In this document: in pieces, positions 20,677 through 32,600 of the stretch
Position numbering within the stretch: the stretch's first letter is position 1
How the letters are laid out: each line of letters opens with the position of its first letter
Source: Clarireedia homoeocarpa
Taxonomy: Eukaryota > Ascomycota > Leotiomycetes > Helotiales > Rutstroemiaceae
Direction of reading: 5' to 3'
Assembly (NCBI GenBank): GCA_001465935.1
Contig: LNKV01000027.1
Coordinates: 558,001-622,000, forward strand
Length of the DNA stretch: 64,000 nucleotides
Notes under the pieces: model-generated
The model's database searches: none
Told to the model about the DNA's origin: nothing
The model's input: only the letters and a program-made list of their open reading frames with translations
Made by a program: the position numbers and the translations under genes

Positions 20677-22858
20677 CTAGCCCTCCTTGACCTCTGCAAC
20701 ACCAGTCTCCTGACTAGCATCACTTTTCTTCTTCTCTTTAGCCTTCAATTTCTTCCACCCCAAGCCCCACACGAATATAAAAATACCAGCGCTCAGCCCC
20801 GTCGCAACATAGAACGCATGATTGATAGCCACGCTATATGCTTTCACGACACCCGGCAGATCAGCTGCTGAAACCACATTCCTATATTCCGTGGCACCCG
20901 CCTGGATGACCACTGCAGGATTTACACCCGGTGCGTACTTTGGAATACTGTTTCTCAGGCTGGTGGTAAATGCAGTTTGGGTAAAGGATAGGGATAGAGT
21001 GCCCCCGAAGTATTGGCAGAACATCAAGAGTGTTGTTCCGATGGGTATGAGATCTGGTGCGACGTTGTGTTGCATGGCTATCAGAGGCTATTTAGTGTTA
21101 GCTGGGTTTATGAAGATGGATTGTTAGACAAACCATTTGTACAGAGAGGCCGCGACCGATGCCACCGATGACTTGATAGCCAGCCCATTTGGCAGCACTG
21201 CTGGAAGGGGTGAGGGTGGATAATAAACCGTAGCAAATGGTTGTCAGAACGCCCCCAGCTATCATGAAAGGTGTGTAATAGAGAATCTTTTGCACTGTGT
21301 GAAAAATTATTAGTTATCGATGAATAGGGTGGACTGGGGGCCTGGGGCTATTTCTGTTCTAACTTACCTCCCCACCCTGAAATACCAGCGAACAGCATAC
21401 TCGAAAGAATCATAGGCAGAGTATAGACTCCGCTCAGCGTCGGAGAGACATCCTTGACAGACTGGAAGTATATCGGCAGATAATAACTTATACTTACGAC
21501 GACTCCCATAAGCATCAGATTCACCAAGCATGAGCACCAAACTGGCAAGATCTTCACCATGGAAAAGGGAATCATGGCTTCATCTCCAGCTCGATATTCA
21601 CGATAAAGAAAGAGAAGTAATGTGAAGAATGATCCGACGAAAAGCCCAATGACATGAGATGATGACCACGCATATGTTATTCCGCCCCATTCCAGAGCGA
21701 GAAGAAATTGCACGCACGCTGGAGCAAACAGTGCGAACCCTAATAGATCGAGATGCTTGATTCGTTGGAGTGGCTTGAGTGTTGCGGTGGTGGAGTGGAG
21801 ACGTTCGGGAATTTCGATGAAGAACATGAAGGCGGCGATGCAAAGTCCGCATGGGAGGTTGATGAAGAAACCTGTTTATCGGTCAGTAAACTCAAAGAAG
21901 TAGGCGTAGTATGAACTTACACCATCGCCAGCTTGCGTATTGGGTTAGTGCTCCTCCGATGACAGGCCCTATGGCAATTGCTACTTGCGCACCTGGGTTC
22001 GGGTTTAGTATTCAGAGAGGGGATACCATAATCACGGGTAAAACCTACAAGATATCATCATCCCCATGTACACTGTGCACTCAATTAGTAGAAACTCACA
22101 AACATTGCCAGAAGATAAGGGTCCAGGACATACTCGGTCTTTTCTCAATCGGAAGAGAATTTGTCAAGATCGTCATGGCACCATTCATCAAGCCGGATGA
22201 GCCCATGCCAGCGACTGCTCGGCCGACAATCAACATATTCGAAGAAACTGCTACACCACATAGCAAGGAACCGAACTCGAACAGAAACACAAACGTGAGG
22301 AATGTGTACTAAATGAGTCAGTATGTGTAGAATTTTGCTTTGGTAATGTGCAAGTATACCTTTGAACTGAAATAGGTGTATAGTTTCCCAGAAAGGGGTT
22401 GTAGAGAGCAACTATGGGCAAGTCAATATAGGGCAGGTCGTTGAAGAACTTGAGGAATTGAGTGTTCAAGCGGCTGACTTACTTGCAAAGAAGATAAGCA
22501 CTTCCGTACCTATAGAATATCAGAAGAAGTTCCGTTTTAGAGCTGAGGAGTAACTTACCATCCCACGTCGTCGAGGGAATGGAAGCGATTCGTGATTCTT
22601 GGAATAGCCTAGACGAAGGCCTAACGTTAGCACTTCTCGACGCACTGAAGGGATGTAACGAGATCTAACCGTAGCAACGATTGTTGTATCTAACAAAGCA
22701 AGAAAGCACGTCAAAGTGACAGACCCCAATACCAGCCACAGCTTGACGCCAGTTATGTACCTATTCTCGCCATCGAGCGGCAGAGCAACCTCTACCTGGG
22801 GAGATTCGGTCAGTTGCGGAGATTTTTTCTCTGGCTCAATTGTAGGACTCGACGACAT
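20677..22858 (-). CDS. MFS transporter, DHA2 family (14-helix type; ten exons)
   Basis: Ten exons join in frame to 554 aa: 22858-22670, 22608-22559, 22509-22483, 22411-22360, 22308-22134, 22072-22049, 21992-21921, 21871-21368, 21294-21134 and 21087-20677. The conserved DHA2 signature LLDTTIVATAIPRITNRFHS spans the first exon junction and DDVGWYGSAYLL the next two. LQPLSGKLYTYFSSK, VGRAVAGMGSSGLMNG and the antiporter motif VAIAIGPVIGGALTQYASWR follow. The last helix is followed by a Lys-rich cytoplasmic tail. Fungal members export mycotoxins and azoles or other toxic compounds. One exon encodes NCS where relatives usually have KA[A/V], a small oddity. The Zn2Cys6 gene lies 0.67 kb upstream on the same strand and could regulate it. 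Confidence 0.88.
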
Positions 22859-23529
22859 GTTAATGGTGTTCCGTGTGGTCTTTGCCCCTTGAAACTGGTT
22901 TTCAGGGCACAAGTTTGAGAAGTTATCAAAGGTATTAAATACTTAACGATAGAAAGTCGACAAAGAATTAATTATCACACCAGGGTTGATTTACGCGATA
23001 CCATTGCTCTGGTACTAAGTTACACAATATATTGATATTTGACCCTGGATCGGAGTTTGGAGCGGGGGTGCCTCATGTGCCGCAGGGAAGACAGAAATTC
23101 CGTCCCCGAATTCTGCACGTATTAGATTCCGATGACTCATGGACATATGACATATTACTTGTAAATCACGGTGATTGATCAAACAAGCTCAGGAGATTAT
23201 GCGTGGCAAGTGTGTAGCTGCCGCCGAACCTTGCATCTTAGAGAGCGGTTTTTGGACTTACGGTGAATTACTGGTTGGTAATTGGAGCATTCACAGAGTG
23301 AAAAGGGGTTTTTATCTGGACTCTGGAGCACGAGAGAGATGATTGAATAATATTCGAGATGAGTGATCCGACTCCCAAATCCATAATAGTTACGGCCAGA
23401 TTATCTATAAACGCCCCAGAATAATCCAGCTCCTTCGACTGACTCCCTCCCATCCCATCACGTCCTATGGTACAACATGGCGCCCAACCTCCAATCAATT
23501 TCCCGTCTGGAGAGTACCTCAGCTCACTA
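22859..23529. promoter_or_regulatory. spacer between Zn2Cys6 gene end and DHA2 transporter start
   Basis: This 0.67 kb holds the transporter promoter and the regulator's 3' UTR. The open frames overlapping 23268-23693 are out of frame with the regulator. I looked for inverted CGG triplets, the usual Zn2Cys6 sites. CCG/CGG triplets occur but no clean spaced pair was recognised. Confidence 0.35.
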
Positions 23530-25956
23530 TCACATAACCATGGGGTCTGCTTGTATATTCCAAGGTCCAAAAACATCCTGCCACCAAATATCGTCGCCAG
23601 GCCAGAAGTCCTGGTTTGGATCAACCGTAAAAGCAGTTGTGCCCATTGTTTCCGAGACTTCACCAGCTCCCATGCTGGTGTTGTTAACATCATTATTTGT
23701 CATATTTTCCGCTGCCATTTTTGCATCCCACCAAGTTTTTATTTGTGCCATTCTTCTCGCCATCGCGAAGTAAACCATGCCAGCACACTCGAGGCTCGTC
23801 TCATAATCTCCAGTGTCTAAGCCCGACGCTTCCTTTACGCTTTCGAACATTTTCACTACTTTGTCTAGAACAACTGATAGATCCAACTCTCGGCGTACCA
23901 TAGCAACATCCCAGTTCGGATGTTCAAAAACAGAGAGGCGATAAAGCGCAACTATGCAGTGAGCCATATGCGTGTATAATGAGAAAGGAAATCCTAGGTA
24001 GTCGCAGCTGGGTATCTCCAGATAAACCTCGAACCATGCTTTTACAGCTTGTAGGCAAATGCACAAAGACTCTAGGCGCGAAAAGTCATCCATATCAGAT
24101 TTTAGCTCTTTGGAGAGGGCAACTTCGTGAATTGTGATCTCGGTGTTGTAGAGATGCATAAGTAGTGTTACTAGACTGAGTCAGCACGACATATCTCTAG
24201 CCATCAGCCTTGTAATGCATACCGTTATTTTCCAGTTCCGGGGGAATTTGTTGTTTAAACTTCTTCACTTCGACTTTCAAGGCATTGAGGTAAAATGAGC
24301 TTGGTGCCTTGAAAGCTGCGGTCCCACTGGAGGCTGTATCAAACCAAGGTGCTTCCTTAACTCTCTCTTGTATGAGGTGCAACCTTACAATTTGAACGAG
24401 AAGCAGATCTTGAATTGACTCGTAGTTCTGCGTTAATATATGAAGTGACTCTTCTGCATATGGAGTCCATCGAAGAGTATCAAGCTTTTGTACGAACATC
24501 GAGAAACTTAAGCATGTTAAAATTTGTCTGGATAAAAAAATGGATTGTCATACCTCGAACTTATGAAAAAGCAACACAAGAGTGCCCTTCGCTCTTGGAG
24601 GGTTCCTGCTGGGGGTACAAATGGTTTCGGACACCCTCGAGCATCATAATTAAGGAGTAAATGTGGTGACTCTTTTGGTGGAGTTTTATTTAGGCCAAGG
24701 TCATACACTATTCCCATGGCAAGGAGGATTAAACTCGTCCACTAGTAAATCCTTTAGTTAGTACGTTGAAAGTTGACCTCTAGGAAACGGTCACGAAATC
24801 ATTCCAACTCAAGTATTGAGCTTTAGGACCAAGTGGGTGCAGTAATTCATGGACCAGTATATTGATGATAACGCGCTTGGTTTTTATTTTCATTGTCGTT
24901 ACTTGCCATAAAAAGTCACACTCTGTTGTATACACCCCGGTCCATGAAATCGACACATCCACCGATGGGGTAATCACATACCGTAGGTCTTTGTTGGTAA
25001 TGGCAATGTCCCCTGAAAAGTTTTAGTGCTCAATCCTTTACACGCTCCATTACACTCACCAGCTAACATATGCCATCAAGCCGAAAAGCAAATCGAGATC
25101 TCGCTCGCCATCGACAAGTAGCTTTTTGCCTATCAGGTTACGAATGTGCATCCCGAGGGTTATCTGACGATGAGTAGACTTTGTCATCACCATCATGATA
25201 GAAAGTGAAAGAAATGGGTTCTCTTCACGGAACTTCTGGGCTGTAATACCTTCTGGTATGTGAATGAAAGGAAAATACTTCTTTGACTGGGTTCTAAAAC
25301 TTCGTAACGTTTCTTCTGCTTCCGTTGGAGATAGTTCGAGCTCCGGTGGTATCAATGGACCCGATGGTGTAACCCTTTGCGGAGTAATAGATGGGTGAAA
25401 ACTAGCGGGTAGTCCATGATTTGGAAGATTACTTTGAATAGATGAGATGCGATATGGACTGTTGACAGGCAGATCTAGCTGCATCTCGGCAGCTAAAGAT
25501 TTAAAGGCATCCAATGGTGGTTTCGTCCCTACATCACATTGGAAAGCTTGGGAATTGCTAGATACTTCAGCGTTATTAGACTGGTATGACTTTGTTGATT
25601 CTGGAGGTGTGAGTTGCTGTTGGGTAGCTGCTGCAAGCAAGGAAACCAGTCCATCTAGTTTCTCCTCAAGCTCTGCTGTTTTTGCAGCTGTAGTCTTCTT
25701 TGTGGGCTTTCTCCTCTGTACTCTCGTGATTGGCTGACAGTCTTTATGAAGGCGATGACATCTATATATCTGTGAGCTTTTGTGCTACTACGTAACTCAG
25801 TCCCTCGCAATAGCGAGTGTGGAAGGGTTAGATCACGTGATACCTTTCACAAGCTCCTGTGCTTCGTTCAACACATTTCACTTTAGCTCTAGCACAGTTG
25901 ATACAAGCTTTACCATGCCGGGAAGCCTTCGGGCCTGCTTCCGGAATGTTCTCCAT
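23530..25956 (-). CDS. Zn(II)2Cys6 transcription factor with fungal_trans domain (six exons)
   Basis: Six exons join in frame to 652 aa: 25956-25844, 25761-25060, 25012-24982, 24741-24554, 24506-24223 and 24170-23530. The zinc cluster is split by intron 1. It reads ACINCARAKVKC, then GACERCHRLHKDC, giving the six cysteines C-x2-C-x6-C-x8-C-x2-C-x6-C. A basic linker (RRKPTKKTT) and a short coiled coil (ELEEKLDGLVSLL) follow, as in dimeric Gal4-type regulators. The middle domain has LLFGLMAYVSW, and then ILLAMGIVYDLGLNKTPP, typical of the fungal_trans family. The C-terminus carries a Trp/Asp-rich motif (DFWPGDDIWWQDVF) that could be an activation segment. Intron 3 is 240 bp, long for this gene set, and could hide a small extra exon. 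Target genes are unknown. The tandem DHA2 transporter is the obvious candidate. Confidence 0.85.
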
Positions 25957-26667
25957 CTTTCAAAGCGGCTACGCCAACCGAGAGAAGTTGTGTGTGTGGG
26001 TATCCGTTAGAGGGTCCATCCACCAAGCACAGAGAGATTGTTTTCCCAACGAACGCAATAGGAGTCGGAGGTTTGTTTGTCGGTGGAACGGACTTGACGT
26101 TATTTTAGGAAAACAGGATATGGAAAGATGGTAAGGAAGAGTCGCGAAGAATAAGGATGGGCCGGCGGGAAACGGAGTTTGATAAATCTCCGTGCCCGAT
26201 CAGCCGTGCCCGATCAGCCATACATTAACTCCATGGAATGATTGCAAAATCCGCCTTTATGACCGAGTATCACCATTTACGTGATTGCCTAACGCGTATT
26301 TGATCAGAACAAATGTGATGTTCACTCCCATTTGCCCTGTCTTTGTTGCATTTGACGTCCAAAGTTGGTATCGACTTGCGGCCAGACCCAGAAGGAACAT
26401 TGATGTGGGGAAATTCTTACGACCCTTTACTAGCGGAGTAGAACTAAGGCTAGCGCAGATTACCTCTAAACCTCGAAGTATACAAAAAACACAAAGGAGG
26501 GATATCACAGAATATCATCAAATTTCCTAGGGCTCACTTAAAACACATTCTAATTCAATCAATGCACACTAACTTCATATATGCAAGCCAGCAAAATCCC
26601 AATACAACCAACAAAAGAAACAAAAAGAAAATTCACCAATGCAAAGTGCTTGACCAACCAAGCTCTA
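25957..26667. other. intergenic between Zn2Cys6 gene and midasin 3' end
   Basis: About 0.7 kb. A direct repeat GCCCGATCAGCC occurs twice near 26193-26219. The remainder is AT-rich. The left part should contain the regulator's promoter. No gene was seen. Confidence 0.45.
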
Positions 26668-29600
26668 TCAACCACTTCCCACCACCTCACCAAACCATTG
26701 CCTCAGAACACCAGCAAGGACCCCCGGTAACTCTCCTACATCTCCTACGACAACATAATATCTGAAAGGGAATGTGTCCAAATATCTCTCAATCTTCACC
26801 TCATTTCTCCCCGTCATCTCATTCTTCACAAATTTCGCCTCTTTCAAATCTAGTACACTTTCTCCCTTCTTCTTTGTCCTAACATCATCCACAATCACAA
26901 ACACCATGAGGATCCTCTCTTCCTCCGCTTCCCTCAGCAATCTTCTAATTGGATCATGCTCTGAAGAGCTACACACACCATCTGAGATGATAAGACCTAT
27001 TTGCCAAAGGTCTGCCGGCGATGATGAAGCTTTCTGCCTCGCTGTACGGAACAAATCGATACTTTCGCGTACGAGTCTAGTGATATCGGTTCTTGGCTGC
27101 TCGAATCCAAAATTCTCGAACACAGCGGGGCCTGACTCGGAACTGAATGGCATGTCAAATTCGTGCGCAACCTTGACATTCTCCCCAAACCCAACGACGC
27201 ATATCTCCCCGACCTCAAGCATTGCCAAAGATCGAGAGATCATGACTAAAGTCTCCATGGCAAGGCTCCCAGATCCTGATTCGCCCATAGACTTGGAATC
27301 ATCGACTGCCAGCATAATCTGGTAGGATCGCTTTGAGGGAATACTACGACGCATCCAGATTTTGTCGCGCTTGAATGAAGAAGCGATGTAAGGTATAATA
27401 CGTTTGATATTGAGTCTTTTGCCGGTACGGAAGTCGCCCCGCATCTTGGTCGCAAGTGTAGGAGCGAGGATTAGGCGAAGTTGCTCCGTAAGAGAAAGAG
27501 ATAATGGACGTGTGAGAGATTCGTAATGGGTCCATTGAGCGCGAGCGTCAGCTGCCGATCGCATAGAGACAATGGAGGTAGGATCAAGATGAGTATTATC
27601 AAGCTTCGTGTCAACTTCTTCAACGTCGGATTCTAGGTCTGCATCGGCATGGGCGTGGGTGTTGTCCATATCTTCATCCATATCGTTCTTGGCTTGATGG
27701 ACGGTAGCGCCTGCTCGGCCTTCATATGCGTTTGAGTTCTCCTGCGGCTCTGGAGAATCTTCTTCGAGGTCCATGACATTGTCTTTCTCATTCGTGTCAT
27801 TTTCTACTTCATCAGGCTGGAATGCCTCCGGCATGTCTTGGGTTTCAGCATCAACAGCCATAGACTCATCAAGGGCATGGGCTTGTTCCTCCGTAGCAGT
27901 TCCCAAAGCTTGAGTATCGGCTTCGGCGTCTTCATCTTGTAAATGCTGAAATTCTTTGCTTTCTCCACTTAAGTCGGCATTTTGATCTTGACTTGGTTCT
28001 TTCTGCTCGGCTGCCTCCCTGATCTGGGTCTGCTGACGATGCCACTTCTCTAGTGCGTCCCCAAGTTTCTTGAAAGGCTGAGCGTCAGAACTATTCTGAG
28101 TATCATCCTGAGCATCTTGTGGCGCATCACCAGTTGCTTGTCGGCCTTTCTCTACATCTTCCACTGCTTCTTTCTTGTTCTCAGATGATTCCCCACCTTT
28201 ACCGCCAGCGTCTCTTTGCGCTTTGCTACTAGAATCGGCGTTCTTGTCTGCTTCATTTTCGTCTTGATCTTCTCCGACACCTTGGACATCACTCGGAACC
28301 GCGTTGTCGGTATCAGCCGTGGCTTCATCATTTTGGTCACGAAGCAAACCTTGATCTTCAGTCTCAGGCTCATCCGTTTCTGCCTCAGCATCCTCGCCCG
28401 CCTCCTCGGTCTTATTCCCCTCATTTGTATCATCATTTTGCTCTTCATTCAAGTCAACAATGTCCATTTCGTCTCCCACGTTTTGGTCTTCCTGGCCATC
28501 TGCGTTCTCCGCGTCAGGTTCGTCTTTCCCATCATTTGCAACCTCATCGATTTCTTTTGCTTCCTCTTCCATATCCGGCAAATCATCCATACCGTCAACG
28601 CTACCTTCACTTCCATCGCTCCCCTCTTCCTCTTCGCCATCCAATTGCATATTTTCGGGCAAATCCAATGTCTCCCCTTCGTCTGCATGAGGATCATGCT
28701 TTTCAACATCGTCCTGTTGTTGAACTTCCTCACTTTGCTCGGCACCAGCCATTTCTTCTTCTTCGTCGCCATCCTCTCCTTCCCCTGCTTCTTTATCATT
28801 CTCTTGTGCAGCGACCTGTTCATCTTTGCTCGCCTTGCCCTTTGAATCATCCCCTTCCTGATCTTTCTCCGCCTTCTCATTGTCCCCATCCCACATCTTC
28901 TCGTCAACAGCAGTAGGGTCCAAGTCATCTACATCACCAGCCTCTTCATCCATTTCATCTCCATCCTTTTCCTCGTCACCAGAGCCTTCTTCATTATCAC
29001 CCTTCTCTTCGACGTCTCCCATCTCACCCTCCATTTCGCCATCAGCCATATCAACTGCATCCTCTTCATCCTCAATGTCGCCCTTTTCATTTTTATTCGG
29101 CTCTTGAGCTAATTCGTCTAAGTCTTCGTCGTCTTGAATGTCCTTACTGATATCTTCAGCACCCTCACCATCACCAAGCCCAGTACCACCTTCGAGTTTC
29201 TCAGTCTTGCCATCTTGCGCATCTGACTTTTCTGATGGAGTGCAGAATCCTTGTGATGCGATCTGTGTGAAAATCTTTGCAAGGATGTATGATGTTTTGC
29301 AGGTAGAGCGGTGCAGCTCAGCATATCTAGAAATGCTGATTTTCAAGGTGTTTTGGTACTGCTGAATTATTGGTAGTGCAACAGCAAACAAAGCACCAGC
29401 ACTTCTACTTGTTTGAGTATCCGTAAGATCTAGGTGTCTAAGAACATCAAAAGCCTGTGTAAGCTGCTCCGTGATATTTTCACAGTGCAACGCCTTGATG
29501 CTAGCTGCAAGATTGTTATCGTGCTTCATAAACCATCCTTGATCTTCTGTTGAAGTGGGGAAGTCTACAAATGACTTTTGGTACTTTTCAGTGGCAGCCA

Positions 29601-32600
29601 AAATAGAATTGCAAACCGTAGTCAGTTTCTGGTCGAGTTCTGAAATCGTAACTCCGAAAGAGAGCTCCGAAACAGAAGAATTGATTTTCGTCCAAATTAA
29701 AATCTGACTCAGAATGAAATCCAAATCTCGTCGTTGCTCGATGAAGTTTGACACCTCTACAGACAGATGCTCCGTTGCATCAACGATTGCCCGCTCAAGT
29801 TCCTGGCGTTCCGAGGATGTGATCCCGGGTGGTAAAGTAGCCATTGCGCTCCAACGCCCTGCAAGATCGACAAAAATATCTTGCCATGACGAGATACTGT
29901 CGCATATGTCTTTGGCGTCTAACTTTCCGAGTTTTGAATGTATGCCAACCAGCTCTTTAGCCGCACCTAAGATGCGTGGCATCCATCGTAAAACCTTGTC
30001 ATGGTCAGAAATGAGACTGGAATTGCTAATCTCATAGGTTGTTGGACACCATAGCGCCTTTCCCATGGCAAGGGCGCTCGCAAGTTTCATGCTGTGATTA
30101 GTAATGTTAGAAAGAAAGTTTCGTTGACTAAGCAAGAGTTGAAGAAGTCCTTCCAAGAACCCAGTACTTCGAGCTACTTCAGCTCCACTCAGGTCTTCGG
30201 AGTGTTGTCTTGACGCTTCTCTAGCTCGTGGCGCCAGATCCACGGCCTTATGGAAATAGTACTCGACATCGGGAGTGCCTAGAGTGAGAAATTCCGTATT
30301 AGTGAGCACGATCGATAGTGATTCTTGCTTAGACAGTGCATTGACGCCCAGATTATATTTAATCCCCATCTGGCGAAGGTCCTTGAGGGTATCTGCGAAT
30401 AGTTTTCTTTTCCGAGACTTGAGATGTTTGACGGTGTCCTTATTATCCTCAGTAAGCATCGATGGTGTAGCTTTCTGTAGTTCTGCGGAAGAGCTGAGGA
30501 TATCCTCGAGGAAAGATTCTAGATAGCTAGATCCTTGGACCGCCTTAGCAGGCAGCTGACTCATATCTACCATCATGTTGATTGTTTGTGAAACATTGAT
30601 GAATCTTTTGGGCTTTTTAGACCAGTTTGGTATAGTCGAGGCACACAAAGCTAGAGCTGACTGGTCTACCATAGGTATGTGTATCACTGCATTGAGATTC
30701 GCATTCTCGTTCTGGGGTATTATGTCATCTGGAAGGCCTTGCTTGACAATAGAGTCCATTGGCTGACCAAGAAGAGCTCGATATTTTCTGACAATCTTGA
30801 AGAGTTTGTGATGGGATCTCTTAGCACTATCGCGTAGCGCAACGATGTTTGTGTCTTTCCAACTTGCAAGAAGCAGTACATCACGCATGGCCTTCTCTAA
30901 TGAAATTCGGCCCTTCTTCATACTTTCCTGCACTGGTTTTTCATATCGCGAGTAAAGTGTAATGAAGTTTGCTAGAGCTCCAGAAATGATAGACATGGCG
31001 GGATAGTCTAATTGAAGAAGCCGTAGGTGCTTCTCCAACTGTTTCAGCAATTGTAACCGCTGCAAATACTGCCCGAATATGGCGGTTGAGAAATATGATT
31101 CAAGATCCTGAAGAAGTTTCTGAGCATAAGACTTGAGCTCATCTGCCGATTCGGAGATTGATAGCGGTGCCGCGATAACCACCTGATATGCCACAAACCA
31201 CCAAGACCTGGCGTCATCGTCGCATTTCTTGTTCTCCATATCGAACAGCCTCGACCAAGTTGCCAATTCGAGACGTCTCCAGCTTACAATGGTACTGGTA
31301 AGTTTATCGTAGAGCGCAAGGGCGGAATTGGCACGGCTTGCCCACCCCCCAAATTGCCATTCATGCATAAAACCATGAACCTTCTCTACTTTCGTGATGA
31401 TTTTTGCTAGCGGCTCGGTGTGTCGGAAACGAAGAAGTTCTCTGCAAGAAACAATGACATCTTCTAGAGGTTGCATGTGCCCGATTTCGTCTACGGCTTG
31501 AAGCTCTTTGAATCGTGCTTGAATGTGGTGGATCAGACTGACCAAAGATCGACTCTCCGGAAGGTTGGCATCAGTGTAGAAATTGTAGTCATCCGGGACT
31601 GTCGTACTAGAACTCAAAGCTTCAATCTGGTCGTTGAGCAACAGAAGCGACCCAGATAGGAAATGTCTAGTCGTGGTCTGATCTCCTGAGGTCAAATCGT
31701 GGCTATTCGATTTACCAACACTGGCCGACATAAACCTAATCAGAGATATGATGCTATCCGACGAGTCAGGGCGTCCCAAGAATATATCGCTATGCACACG
31801 GGCAAGATGGAGGGCAATATCTCGTGTGTTATTTGGAGAGCTTTTGCTAGTTAACGTGATCTGCTCATCATCATCATAGGATGGGAAAAGCTCGTTAAAT
31901 TGCTCTTGGTCAATCTTATCTTCATCTTCAGCACTCCCACGGAATCGGTATAATCCAGACTTAGCTTCAGCTTCAGTGCGGTCAAACTCCAGCTTTTTGG
32001 TCCATTGCTCATAACATGAGTGGATTGTTTCGAAGATATTTTGTCTTCGCTGGGCGTCAAATGATTCCAACGTCTCGATTGTTGCAATGGTTGACACCAA
32101 TTCTAAGTATTCCATCGGTTGAGCAGTGAAAAAGTTTCTATCATCAATCGTTCGCTCGCCTCCAAGGAATGGTGTCGCTTTGCTCAAATCCACTATTGTA
32201 GCATTCTTCGCTAAATCGGATGTAGGAACCAGTGTTGCCATGTGGAGACCAATCTGTAGGCAACGAAGCATACTGATGACAGGCACCGTCAAGTCTCTAT
32301 ATGCTTGGAATCGTTCAGAAAGACGTTTGATGATTTGTGTCAAATTGTTTTGAATAAGCTTCACGTCTTGTAGAATTTGCCCATCGCCAGTGGTAAAATA
32401 CTTGTGAATGTTTGATGTTATCGAGGATGAAATGAGAACAACATTCAGAAGGTTCTTGAATTCTCCTTGGAGCTTGTTCAGCTCCGAAACTTCTGGGCGA
32501 TAGATTTCTTGCAATTCTTGTGGAGGATCGCCAACTCCCATGATCTCGGTTTCAATTATCTGGCAACGCAAATTGGACTCTTGACTGGAAAATAGGCGTT

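Noticed and set aside
23268..23693. 141-codon minus-strand frame after the Zn2Cys6 gene
   Set aside because: It overlaps the last exon in a different frame and has no domain.
28216..28845. Hydrophobic 209-codon plus-strand frame resembling a membrane protein
   Set aside because: It is the antisense of the Asp/Glu-rich region of midasin, which always gives Leu/Phe/Ile/Val-rich shadows.
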